Assembly (NCBI RefSeq): GCF_001202035.1
Contig: NZ_LGHT01000031.1
Coordinates: forward strand, 1-64,000
Source: Pseudorhodobacter wandonensis
Lineage (GTDB): Bacteria > Pseudomonadota > Alphaproteobacteria > Rhodobacterales > Rhodobacteraceae
DNA: 64,000 nt
Direction: 5' to 3'
The position numbers and the translations under genes were made by a program. This document shows, piece after piece, positions 1 through 7,881 of this stretch. Position 1 is the stretch's first letter, and each line of letters begins with the position of its first letter. The notes beneath the pieces are model-generated. The model saw nothing but the letters and a program-made list of their open reading frames with translations, ran no database searches and had not been told where the DNA came from.

Positions 1-288
1 TTGTTTGCGGAAAGAAATTTCGGCAAGCCGATTTTGATCCTGTCTTTCCGAGTCGCTGATCCTGACGCCCCCGGCGGCTGGATCGTGGGGCACCACATCG
101 CGGACCCCGGAAGCCGCCTAAAAAGGGAAGCCTTTACGCACATCCCAGCCTTTACCGCATGGAAGCGAAACCCCAGCCCGGACATAGAAGACACTTTGAT
201 CTGCGAAACGCTTTGGCGCGATGCCAAGCGCGTCGGAGGGGCGGTTGAGACGCAAGCACGGTTTCTGCTTTTGCCTGTGTCCGAGTAA
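1..288 (+). CDS. Unknown protein, probable C-terminal fragment
   Basis: An open frame runs from the first base of the window to a stop at 286-288, so the true start probably lies upstream and only the last 95 or so residues are visible. I do not recognise the family. The visible part is soluble in character, with several Trp and charged residues and no membrane segment. It is convergent with the next gene and the two are separated by an 11-bp hairpin. Its position in the restriction-modification island suggests accessory rather than core DNA, which is inference only. Confidence 0.4.
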   Translation: MFAERNFGKPILILSFRVADPDAPGGWIVGHHIADPGSRLKREAFTHIPAFTAWKRNPSPDIEDTLICETLWRDAKRVGGAVETQARFLLLPVSE

Positions 289-291
289 CGC

Positions 292-321
292 CTTGCGCGG
301 GCTGTTCTAGGCCCGCGCAAG
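292..321. terminator. Hairpin between convergent genes
   Basis: An 11-bp perfect inverted repeat with core TTGCGCGGGC / GCCCGCGCAA and an 8-base loop lies between two convergent genes and overlaps the last codons of the minus-strand one. There is no clear T run on either strand, so a terminator role is likely but not certain. Confidence 0.5.
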
Positions 322-1326
322 CGCCCTATACCAGTGCCCCCAGCGCCGTTGTGCGTTTGGATCGTCGGGCGCATCCGCAACGCCCTTCAAGGCCCGCAGG
401 AAGGCCAACCTATCCGCTTCCCCCTCAATCGCCTGAAACATGCCTTGCACGGCGCTGTCAGCAGCCCAATAGACCGCCATAAGCGCCGCCAACTCGTCCG
501 GCGTGTCTGGCCGCCTCCTTGGCCGCCCCAACGGCTTAGGCGCACTCATTCGTGCCGGGTTGGGTATCTTGTTCCGATCCGGCAAGATGCGCCTCGAAGG
601 CCCCTCTGGCGGCTGCGCAGCCCAAACCTTCAAGGGTGTCGCAAGCGGCCCCCGTGCCTCGCCCAGCGCGGGCCGGGAAGCCGTTGTGGCTAATCTCGCG
701 GCCAAAGGCTCGCCCCCGGCTCTCAATGCGGCTTTCATAGCGCGGCCTTCCTTCGTACGCTTGTCCAGATTGCCCAACCGGACCCAAACCATCGAGGCGT
801 CCGCGTCCGCAATGCGCTTGGGCAAATCCACCCGGACGGCCCGCGTCCATGTCTCGTCCGCCGTCCGGTCCAGTTGCGTCCGCTGGAAGCGCCACGCCAA
901 CCAATCTCGGACGGCGGGCAAAAGCGCGTCCACGTCCGCGCCCAGCGCCCGAACGGCGTCTACGAATGGCCCTTCTGACGCGCCAAGATCAATCGTACGC
1001 CCCGGCAGGGACGGGTTTTTCTTCCAACCGTTCGTCAGGCGATTGCGGGCACGGCGGGCTTCGGCCCGCGCAAATTCCTCCGGAGAGGTCTTTCCGGTTT
1101 GCATCTGCCGGAGTTGGGTTTCCCTATGCGCCCGCGCCGCGCCCGGCCCACAATGGCGTTGGCAGCGACCCTTGCCTTCACTGATCGGGACTTGGGTACA
1201 GATTGTTCCCGTGCGCGTCCGCGCGCCGCAAACAGGCGACAAAACCCCGCCGCGCCGGTGCAACTTGGCCGCCGAAATGAAGTTTTCGCGCTGTGCGTCT
1301 GATTTGAAACCGGGCGGACATTGCAT
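307..1326 (-). CDS. Unknown island protein with Cys/His zinc-knuckle-like motif
   Basis: A 339-residue protein with no family I can name. Near the N terminus it has a motif C33-x9-C43-x11-C55-x2-H58 inside a basic stretch. It resembles the short CGA..G..C....C..H motif often seen in small proteins of phages and integrated elements. The middle is rich in Arg and Ala, and the C-terminal third carries an Arg-Pro run (around residue 270) followed by a helical region. No Shine-Dalgarno sequence precedes the ATG; the bases just upstream are a run of C. A palindromic AT-rich promoter region lies immediately upstream. Expect a nucleic-acid-binding or mobile-element role, but this is inference. Confidence 0.55.
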   Translation of the reverse strand: MQCPPGFKSDAQRENFISAAKLHRRGGVLSPVCGARTRTGTICTQVPISEGKGRCQRHCGPGAARAHRETQLRQMQTGKTSPEEFARAEARRARNRLTNGWKKNPSLPGRTIDLGASEGPFVDAVRALGADVDALLPAVRDWLAWRFQRTQLDRTADETWTRAVRVDLPKRIADADASMVWVRLGNLDKRTKEGRAMKAALRAGGEPLAARLATTASRPALGEARGPLATPLKVWAAQPPEGPSRRILPDRNKIPNPARMSAPKPLGRPRRRPDTPDELAALMAVYWAADSAVQGMFQAIEGEADRLAFLRALKGVADAPDDPNAQRRWGHWYRALARA

Positions 1327-1361
1327 GGGGGGGCTTTCGGATAAATGACAAGACAGGCATG

Positions 1362-1396
1362 TGTTATACTATAACATAAAATCCTGTATTATAGTA
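1362..1396 (-). promoter_or_regulatory. Palindromic AT-rich promoter/operator
   Basis: TGTTATACTATAACA at 1362-1376 is a perfect 7-1-7 palindrome. TACTATAA (1367-1374) also pairs with TTATAGTA (1389-1396), giving two interlocked dyads in about 35 bases. Read on the minus strand, 1388-1393 is a perfect TATAAT -10 box facing the gene at 307-1326. The AT-rich block stands out from its GC-rich surroundings. A repressor binding over the promoter, perhaps autoregulatory, is the simple reading. Confidence 0.45.
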
Positions 1397-1462
1397 GCCT
1401 CGCATCCTTAGCACTCAATCACCAAGTCAACGCACCGCCGCCCTGTCCACGCAATCCCTGCT

Positions 1463-2500
1463 CTAAACCTTAGGCAGGTCAGGAACGTAAATCTGCTTTA
1501 ATGGCAATAGCGTGCGATAGCGCGGCGAAAGTTTACCGTAATTTTCCAAAACCATTTCGACAAACTGCTCGCCATCAATCAAGCGCAACTTCGATCTGTT
1601 GCGCTCCAGCTCTATGGCTGGCCGTGTGTACGACCCAAGACACACAAACAATCCAAACTCACCCTCGCCCAAAGTACCAAGAAGTTGGTTTACTTCTGCT
1701 ATGCCGATAGGGCTGGTTATACGCTTGCATTGGACCTTGATTATCGGCGGTTGTAGGCCCAGCGCGTCCATATGAGCAATCACGTCCACGCCACCATCGC
1801 TGCTTTTTGGCGTCACCCGCGCGGTATATCCCATGCACTCCAACAGGTGTGCCATAAAGTCTTCAAATTGGTGGCCCGTCAGTTCTGTCATAAGCCGCTT
1901 GATGACAAAATCGCTTGTGTTTGCCTCGGCCTGCAACGAAGCGGCAACCGTCGCCGTGTCGTCGTCAGTTGTGTCTTCTGCCTCGTAAGGGTCAGCCGCT
2001 ATGCTGGGTAGGCTGGTCTTGATGCTTGGATCAATTTTGCCAAGAAATTCGGTCTTATGTCGTTTTATCCGAAACATTGTCAGAAAAGAGCCGATTTCAT
2101 TCAACGCGCTTTGGCTGAATTCGTTGCGAGGGAAATGCCCTAGCCATTCCACATGTTGGTGCGTTAGATAATCGTCAGGGTCATTTGCTACATATTCAGC
2201 CGACCCTTTAAATCGCCCTATATTGACCATACGGTCTGCTTTAGAGGGGTAGACGACAATGTCCCCAGCTTTGATTTCATGCAGAAATTTGAACATTGAT
2301 CCTGCATCGACAGGTATAGCGCCCGCTTTTTTGTCGGGATAGGCTACGGCAAGCGCGGCTTTGAACGCTTCCCTGTCGGGCGCTATTTGGGTCAAATCGC
2401 CCATTTTGTCCCAGCCAATTCCTACATACCCGCCGTCAATTGGGCGGTCGCCAACATGCGCGCCCATATGAACGCCCCAGACGGTTGGGTTATTTGCCAT
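1463..2500 (-). CDS. Mrr-type restriction endonuclease with N-terminal reader-like domain
   Basis: About 345 residues. The C-terminal part (about 195-320) is an Mrr_cat nuclease: E213 in FEDF, D239 in GGVD and Q257-C-K259 make the E...D...QxK form of the PD-(D/E)XK site. The N-terminal 150 residues contain a GDIVVYPSK...VNIGR segment that looks like the PUA/EVE-like modules fused to modification-dependent nucleases; that assignment is from memory and uncertain. An acidic linker (about 170-185) joins the halves. The start at 2500 is preferred because AAGG lies 8 bases upstream; an in-frame ATG at 2506 has it too close. The gene overlaps the end of the upstream methyltransferase gene by 11 bases, so the two are probably translationally coupled. 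Cleavage of modified or foreign DNA is inferred. Confidence 0.8.
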   Translation of the reverse strand: MANNPTVWGVHMGAHVGDRPIDGGYVGIGWDKMGDLTQIAPDREAFKAALAVAYPDKKAGAIPVDAGSMFKFLHEIKAGDIVVYPSKADRMVNIGRFKGSAEYVANDPDDYLTHQHVEWLGHFPRNEFSQSALNEIGSFLTMFRIKRHKTEFLGKIDPSIKTSLPSIAADPYEAEDTTDDDTATVAASLQAEANTSDFVIKRLMTELTGHQFEDFMAHLLECMGYTARVTPKSSDGGVDVIAHMDALGLQPPIIKVQCKRITSPIGIAEVNQLLGTLGEGEFGLFVCLGSYTRPAIELERNRSKLRLIDGEQFVEMVLENYGKLSPRYRTLLPLKQIYVPDLPKV

Positions 2501-5411
2501 TGGCATTGCCTTTCTTGCTAGCTTTGGCCTCAGCCGCCGCGCGGGATTGATTGAGGTGGAACAGGCGCGACAAGGTTTCGTCTTCGGTCAGCAGCCCCGC
2601 GCGGTAATCATCGCCCCAGCCGTAGGCCTCGGCCACGGCTTCATCCAGCGCTTTGTGGGCGTGGTCCAGCCATGCGGGGCGGGCGTTGTAGAGGTTGGTC
2701 AGGGTGCGCTTTTTCAACTCCTTTGCCGCCGCTTCATCCTTGGGCAAGATGCGGTCGGGGTAGCCGGGAACCACTTCTGGCACGCGGTTAACCAGATTGG
2801 CGGGGTTGAGCCAGTTTTCCCGTTTTGTATTGAGGTCGGTTGCGGCGGCGGCGATTTTCTGGGCGCGCGGGTCGGCGGCGTAATCGGCGGCGGGGATATT
2901 GGGGGTGAGGCCTTCGGGGAAGGGGAAGGTTTCAAAGGTGGTAGAGGGGGTGTAGCGGGGGCGGTCCTCTAATGACGTTCCCATGCGCAGCGCCCAGAGT
3001 TCATGGAAGCGGGAATGCAGGATGCCAAAACTGGTGTCGTCGTCGCGGGCGATGGCGTCAATTGCGGTATCGGGTTTTGCTGACGCATCTAGCCAAACAA
3101 AAATTCGGTGCTTTGAAACGCGCGGCGTTCCGATGTAGCGCGGCAAGCCATCTAAGCGCTTTCGCAAGGCAACACGGGCTTCTTCGAAAATCCACCAGCG
3201 GGCCTTAGTTCGTTCGCGCCGTACAGTTTGCCGATAGGGATATACAAATGTAGAAACATGCTGAAAAGGGCGCTCAAAAAGTGCAGCATCCTCAAGGGTT
3301 GGATGAGTGCCAAAATCAATAACCCAACGATCCATTGGTCGGCGGACAATATCAATGGCAACTATTAAGGGAAATAAAACATCTGAATTTGGCTTGCCGT
3401 GAACATTAGTTGGCAATGTCAGCCACTCCCTAGCGGTGTCTCCCGGTACATCAAACTCGCCGTATTTTTTCATTCCCTCAAAGCAATATCCGACATTTTC
3501 CGGAATTCGCGCCGCTTTAGTAAGATTGAAACCATGTGAATTGGAAGTAAGGTCAGAGTGGATTTCTTCCACTTCAATCCCGCCAAGGCAAGACTTGCCG
3601 CCCTTTACTGTATTAAAGCAGATAAGTGATACGCGCACCGCCGCGCCGTCAACCGTCCACTCCTCATCTGCCCAAGCCTCAAATATCCGCCCTGCGTCTA
3701 CAATGGGCTTCAACACCTCGCGGTTTGCCCCGCCACGAATGGAGTTGGTGGAAACCAGCCCGGCGCGGGTAAGTTCTCCCGCCTGCATCTGCGACCACGC
3801 CTTTGCAAACCAGTAACACACCAGATCGGCAAAGCCCGGCACAGTATCGCCCCACGCCTTGCGCAGAGTTGAGGTGTAGTCCTCGCCCAGCTCGCCCAGC
3901 AATTTGCTTGCACCCAAAAACGGCGGGTTGCCCACCACCACATCGGCCTTGGGCCAACTCGCGCGCGTGCCATCGGCGTTCAGCACGGCATCCCTATTCT
4001 CAATCGTGTTCAACGTGCGCAAAATCGGGTTTCTCGCGGCCTCAAAGCCATTGCGCCGCATCCATTGGATTTCGCCAATCCAAACCGAAACGCGGGCCAG
4101 TTCGGCGGCATAGGGGTTCAACTCTATGCCCAAAACACATTCTGGCCCGATAGAGGGGAAAGCGCGCGGTAGGCCTAGCGCTTCGGCCTCTAGGTTGGCG
4201 CGGTGTTCGATGTTTTTTAATTCCAACAGCGCGATATAGAGGAAGTTGCCAGACCCACAGGCTGGGTCAAGTACACGAAAGGCCTTGAGGCGTTCGATAA
4301 AGCCCTTGTGCAGTGCCTCGGCGTCTTTGTGCGCCTTGGTGTTGGCAGCAAGGTCTTTGCCCCGCAGTAGCTTTTCTTTGGTTGCCTTTGGGGCTTTGTC
4401 TAGCAGTTCGGTAATCTTGCCCCGCACCTCGGCCCATTCTGCCAGCAGGGGTTGCACGATAACCGGGCTAACAATTTGCATGATTTTATCGCGGTCGGTG
4501 TAATGCGCGCCCAGTTGGCTGCGCTTGTCCGGGTCCAGCCCGCGTTCAAACAAGGTGCCAAGGATAGAGGGGTCAATATCGGACCAATCCAGAGTGGACG
4601 CGCGAATAAGGTCGTCAAGGTCTTCCCAAGTCAAAGGTAGGGTGTCGTCACTGTCAAACAAGCCGCCGTTGAAATACTCCACCGCCTCAAAGCCGACCAT
4701 GCCGCCCGTGCGCATGGCGGCAAACAGGGTTTTGGCGTGGGCGTCAAAGGTTTCAGGCTTGGGACGCGCGGCTTTTATCATCCGCTCAAACATCTTGTTG
4801 GGCAGCAGGTTCACGTCTTCGGCAAACATACAAAACACAAGGCGGTTGATGAAATGCGCCACTGCTTCGGGGTCATGGCCCCGGCCTCGCAAGCGCTGGG
4901 CAAGTGTCGCAAAGCGCTGGGCGGCTTCCTCAGTAAGTAGTTGGCGGGTTTTGGCGGGTTTGAGGCGTTCGGGGTCGGTAAAACAGTGGCGCAGAAGATC
5001 GCGGTTCGCGGCGTCCGTCAGGTCTACCAATTCGATGGTATGGACTTTTTGAACGGTGTTGGTCCAGTTGGTATGGATGCGGATGCGGTCCATATCCGAC
5101 ACAATCAGCAAAGGCGGGTTTTCTAGCGCGATTGCGTATTGACGTAGTTGGTCAAAGGCTTTGTCGAGGTCTTTGCGTTTGCCCTTGTACTCCCAAGCAA
5201 AGCAATCCTTTCGCCAAACATCGGCCCAGCCTTCGCCGCCGGATGATTTGGACGCGCCCTTTTCAAAGGTGAACCATTCGCCCTTCGGGTCCGCAGTAAC
5301 CGGGTCGGGAATGCCTAAGAGGGTGCATAGATCAAGGAAATGGCTATGGGACGCTGTGCGCTCTTTCAGATCAACATTGCGCCATTTGTCGATAAATTGC
5401 TGCGGTGTCAT
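2490..5411 (-). CDS. MmeI-like fused restriction-modification enzyme (Type IIG/IIL)
   Basis: A 973-residue single-chain enzyme. The N-terminal nuclease site is D64 (in ADVW) with E74-Y-K76, equivalent to the D...ExK of MmeI. A helical connector follows. The adenine-methyltransferase core has LGAHYTD (about 300-306), motif I VLDPACGSGNF (380-390) and motif IV NPPF (495-498). The remaining 400 residues should hold the target recognition and C-terminal domains. Family knowledge: such enzymes both methylate adenine at their site and cut unmethylated DNA a fixed distance away. The start is ATG 5411, with GGGG just upstream; an upstream in-frame extension has unrelated composition. No separate specificity subunit is present. 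It leads a two-gene operon with the Mrr-type nuclease. Confidence 0.85.
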   Translation of the reverse strand: MTPQQFIDKWRNVDLKERTASHSHFLDLCTLLGIPDPVTADPKGEWFTFEKGASKSSGGEGWADVWRKDCFAWEYKGKRKDLDKAFDQLRQYAIALENPPLLIVSDMDRIRIHTNWTNTVQKVHTIELVDLTDAANRDLLRHCFTDPERLKPAKTRQLLTEEAAQRFATLAQRLRGRGHDPEAVAHFINRLVFCMFAEDVNLLPNKMFERMIKAARPKPETFDAHAKTLFAAMRTGGMVGFEAVEYFNGGLFDSDDTLPLTWEDLDDLIRASTLDWSDIDPSILGTLFERGLDPDKRSQLGAHYTDRDKIMQIVSPVIVQPLLAEWAEVRGKITELLDKAPKATKEKLLRGKDLAANTKAHKDAEALHKGFIERLKAFRVLDPACGSGNFLYIALLELKNIEHRANLEAEALGLPRAFPSIGPECVLGIELNPYAAELARVSVWIGEIQWMRRNGFEAARNPILRTLNTIENRDAVLNADGTRASWPKADVVVGNPPFLGASKLLGELGEDYTSTLRKAWGDTVPGFADLVCYWFAKAWSQMQAGELTRAGLVSTNSIRGGANREVLKPIVDAGRIFEAWADEEWTVDGAAVRVSLICFNTVKGGKSCLGGIEVEEIHSDLTSNSHGFNLTKAARIPENVGYCFEGMKKYGEFDVPGDTAREWLTLPTNVHGKPNSDVLFPLIVAIDIVRRPMDRWVIDFGTHPTLEDAALFERPFQHVSTFVYPYRQTVRRERTKARWWIFEEARVALRKRLDGLPRYIGTPRVSKHRIFVWLDASAKPDTAIDAIARDDDTSFGILHSRFHELWALRMGTSLEDRPRYTPSTTFETFPFPEGLTPNIPAADYAADPRAQKIAAAATDLNTKRENWLNPANLVNRVPEVVPGYPDRILPKDEAAAKELKKRTLTNLYNARPAWLDHAHKALDEAVAEAYGWGDDYRAGLLTEDETLSRLFHLNQSRAAAEAKASKKGNANGK

Positions 5412-5913
5412 GCGCCTAGCCCCAAATACTTCGACCGCAGTAAGCCTTGGATAGGGATTGAAGCCAAGGGGGGAATTGTCTGCTTTGTCACCAATTCCAG
5501 AAAAATCACCGCTTTGTGGGCGCGGTATAGAGAGGTTACAGCCGCGCCGTCGGGGTAGGCCGGGGGGTGGAGGGTGTCTTCCCGTCCACGTCCATGTCCG
5601 GGCTTGGCGTCCGCCGCTGCGCGGTGTCCACATCCGGCCCGTCCATGCCCGTCCGCCACGCCCCGTCCGGCGTCTTGCGCTTGTCCGCCACGGACGCGGC
5701 GTTCAAGTCCGACATGCCCCAACCATCGCTGCTCCTGCCGGACGATCAACGCCCACATGCGCGCAAACATGCGACATTCCGACGCACCCCGGGCCGTATC
5801 GATGTGATGAATCCGCCTAGGAAACCAACACTCAGCAAGCCAACCTCCCAAACGGGGTCAGGATGGGGTGAGGGGGTTAAAATCAGGAATTATTCAATGA
5901 TTTCAATGGTATA
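5412..5913. other. Island junction region without a firm gene
   Basis: About 500 bases lie between the restriction enzyme start and the tRNA 3' end. No well-supported gene is seen. A segment (about 5575-5720) is unusually rich in GTCC/GGAC repeats, and the part next to the tRNA (5850-5913) is AT-rich. If an element integrated at the tRNA, the junction and its regulatory DNA should be here. Confidence 0.4.
5536..5715 (-). CDS. Possible small Pro/Asp-rich protein
   Basis: A 59-codon frame (ATG 5715 to TAA 5536) encodes a polar protein rich in Asp, Pro, Thr and Arg, with repeated D-x-D spacing in its C-terminal half. Codons are GC-rich at third positions as in real genes of this DNA, but there is no strong ribosome binding site. 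It resembles nothing I know. It may be a small island gene or chance. Confidence 0.25.
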   Translation of the reverse strand: MSDLNAASVADKRKTPDGAWRTGMDGPDVDTAQRRTPSPDMDVDGKTPSTPRPTPTARL

Positions 5914-6003
5914 TGGCGGAGAGACAGGGATTCGAACCCTGGGAACCCGTAAAGGCTCAACGGTTTTCGAGACCGCCCCGTTCGACCACTCCGGCACCTC
6001 TCC
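5914..6003 (-). tRNA. tRNA-Ser (anticodon CGA)
   Basis: On the minus strand the sequence folds as a class II tRNA: acceptor GGAGAGG pairs with TCTCTCC, the discriminator is G and CCA is encoded (5914-5916). The anticodon loop CTCGAAA gives CGA, which reads UCG. The T arm is CAGGG-TTCGAAT-CCCTG and a long variable arm is present, as expected for serine. The 3' end faces the restriction-modification genes, the usual geometry for an integrated element. Confidence 0.95.
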
Positions 6004-6192
6004 GCGTCGGGGATCGTATCTTGGGGCGTTTAACGCGCCGCGGAATGTGTTGCAAGTCTGATTTGCTGCAATTTTTGAATGGCGGTCTGATTTTTTTTGC
6101 GTGGCATGAATTTGCCGCAGGATGCTGTGCGCGGGTTGGCAAGTATTGCGGGGCGGGATAGGTATGTACATGCTTTTCCAAGGTGTCAGAAA

Positions 6193-7074
6193 ATGAATGC
6201 TCGCGTGAACTTCGCAAAGGTTTGTCTGCTCGGTCTGTTTGCTGGCCTGGGGTCTTTGGTGATGGCCGATGCAAAACCCGTTCCGTTACTTCAGATTCAG
6301 GCGAGTAAGGTGCCGACTGTTTCCGAATTGGTGAATACACTGAAAATCGCTGACGTGATTGATGTGATGCGCCAGGAAGGGCTGCAATACGGGGACAGTA
6401 TGGAACAGGACCTGTTCTCGGGCGATGCGGGGGCCGGGTGGGCTGCTGCGGTGGAGGCCATTTATGATGAGCCGACAATGCGGGCGCGGTTCGAGGGGGC
6501 GTTTGGGGCGGCTTTGAAGGGGAGTGATGCGGATCTGGCAGCGATGGAGGGGTTCTTCGCGTCAGATCTGGGGCAGCGGATTCTGACGCTGGAAATTGAG
6601 GCGCGCCGGTCTTTGATGGATCAGGCGGTTGAAGATGCGGCGCAGGCGCGGGTGGAGGATATGATGGCCGAGGCCGCGCCGCGGATCGAGGCGTTGCAGA
6701 CCTTTTCGGATACCAATGATCTGGTCGAGTTGAATATCGCCGGCGCTATGAATGCCAATCTGGCGTTTTTTCAGGGGCTGGCCGAGGTGGGCGGCGCGGC
6801 AGGTGAGATGTCTGAACAAGATATGCTGGCCAATGTTTGGGGGCAGGAGGCGGATATTCGGGCCGAGACAGAGGCCTGGGTTTTGCCCTACCTGGCGCTG
6901 GCTTATGGGCCGCTTTCAGATGCGGAATTGGCCGATTATATCGCGTTTTCAAAATCCGAGGCGGGGCAGAAATTGAACCATGCCTTGTTCAGCGCTTTTG
7001 ATACGGTTTTCACCCAAATTTCGCGCGATTTGGGGCGGGCGGCGGGCAAGCAGATGATGGGCGAGGATATCTGA
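6193..7074 (+). CDS. Periplasmic DUF2059-like protein
   Basis: A 293-residue protein with a Sec signal peptide: basic start, a hydrophobic stretch LLGLFAGLGSLV, and likely cleavage near MADA-K (about residue 26). The mature part is helical. It has two similar regions with a pattern of FF-x-S..GQ and M..F..AF, which matches my memory of DUF2059 proteins in Rhodobacteraceae. The start at 6193 is chosen because it begins the signal peptide and has AGGTGT upstream. The gene stands alone, followed by a hairpin with a T run. Function is unknown. Confidence 0.6.
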   Translation: MNARVNFAKVCLLGLFAGLGSLVMADAKPVPLLQIQASKVPTVSELVNTLKIADVIDVMRQEGLQYGDSMEQDLFSGDAGAGWAAAVEAIYDEPTMRARFEGAFGAALKGSDADLAAMEGFFASDLGQRILTLEIEARRSLMDQAVEDAAQARVEDMMAEAAPRIEALQTFSDTNDLVELNIAGAMNANLAFFQGLAEVGGAAGEMSEQDMLANVWGQEADIRAETEAWVLPYLALAYGPLSDAELADYIAFSKSEAGQKLNHALFSAFDTVFTQISRDLGRAAGKQMMGEDI

Positions 7075-7123
7075 GTTTGTGGCCCGTTTCCCTGCGTTGA
7101 CCGCGCGCGGACGTATTGCTAAC

Positions 7124-7153
7124 CCGCTGATAATAAGCGGTTTTGCATTTTTT
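7124..7153 (+). terminator. Rho-independent terminator
   Basis: CCGCT (7124-7128) pairs with AGCGG (7136-7140), followed by TTTT, GCA and TTTTTT. It lies 50 bases after the DUF2059-like gene. Confidence 0.6.
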
Positions 7154-7192
7154 ATTTACCAAACATTAACCCCTGAAAAGGGCAGGGTGGCG

Positions 7193-7660
7193 CTAGCGCG
7201 GTGGCTGTTTGGCCAAGAACGCGTCAAAGGCGGCGAGGGTGGTATCAGAGACGTGATGTTCCAGCCCTTCGGCGTCAAGCTCGGCTGTTTCGGGCGGCAC
7301 GCCGATGGCGATAAGCAGATCAACAACGGTGCGATGGCGCGCGCGGACACGCTCGGCCAGTTCGGCACCGGCGGGCGTTAGGAAAACGCCGCGATAAGGC
7401 CGAGAGGTGCAGAGACCTTCGCGTTTTAGGCGGGCGACGGCTTTGGTTGCGGTCGGGTGGGCCACGCCCATACGGGCCGCAATGTCGGTGACGCGGGCCT
7501 CACCCAGTTCCTCTATCAGATCGCCGATCATTTCGGCGTAATCCTCGAGCACGGCAACGGCTTGGGCAGCGCGGGCTTGGTTAAAGCGCTCGGCCTGTGC
7601 AGTGTCTTGCGCTGAAGCTGAGTCGGGCATTTCGGCGGCCGGACGATTTTGGTTTGGCAT
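7193..7660 (-). CDS. mntR: Manganese-responsive regulator MntR (DtxR family)
   Basis: A 155-residue DtxR-family repressor. A winged helix is visible (DIAARMGVAHPTATKAVARL), followed by the dimer/metal region with EGLEHHVSDTTL, the part carrying His/Glu metal ligands in MntR. Family role: with Mn(II) bound it represses manganese import. The start ATG 7660 has GGGG 5 bases upstream; an adjacent GTG at 7663 is less likely. It is divergent from mntH over a 220-base intergenic region with an operator-like dyad, which fits direct control. Confidence 0.9.
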   Translation of the reverse strand: MPNQNRPAAEMPDSASAQDTAQAERFNQARAAQAVAVLEDYAEMIGDLIEELGEARVTDIAARMGVAHPTATKAVARLKREGLCTSRPYRGVFLTPAGAELAERVRARHRTVVDLLIAIGVPPETAELDAEGLEHHVSDTTLAAFDAFLAKQPPR

Positions 7661-7824
7661 CACGTCCCCCGCTGTATCACGCTGGCGGGATTTTTAGCAG
7701 AAGGGGGGCGGGGTTGCAAGTGATGGCACGGTTTGCAGCCTTGGCTATACTTTCAGAGGCGTATTTAAAGTTGCGGCATTTTGGACCAACGCAAAATGAA
7801 GGTTCGGCCATGATTACCAGCCCG

Positions 7825-7853
7825 TTGACAAAAGTGTAGCCTTGGCTTTATTT
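7825..7853 (+). promoter_or_regulatory. mntH promoter with probable MntR operator
   Basis: TTGACA (7825-7830) is a consensus -35 box. A weak -10 (TTTATT) lies about 16-17 bases on. Overlapping the spacer and -10 is a dyad: AAGTGTAGCC (7832-7841) and GGCTTTATTT (7844-7853), matching at 7 of 10 positions around a two-base centre. Position and symmetry suit a dimeric repressor such as the adjacent MntR. Confidence 0.5.
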
Positions 7854-7881
7854 GACCTGAGAAAGCCGAGGGCAAGAAAAC

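Noticed and set aside
503-1348. Long plus-strand frame opposite the 307-1326 gene
   Set aside because: It mirrors the GC-rich codon pattern of the minus-strand gene, and the palindromic promoter points to the minus strand.
5408-5851. 147-codon minus-strand frame before the tRNA
   Set aside because: It overlaps the restriction enzyme start, has mixed composition and no ribosome site; the 59-codon frame is the better candidate.
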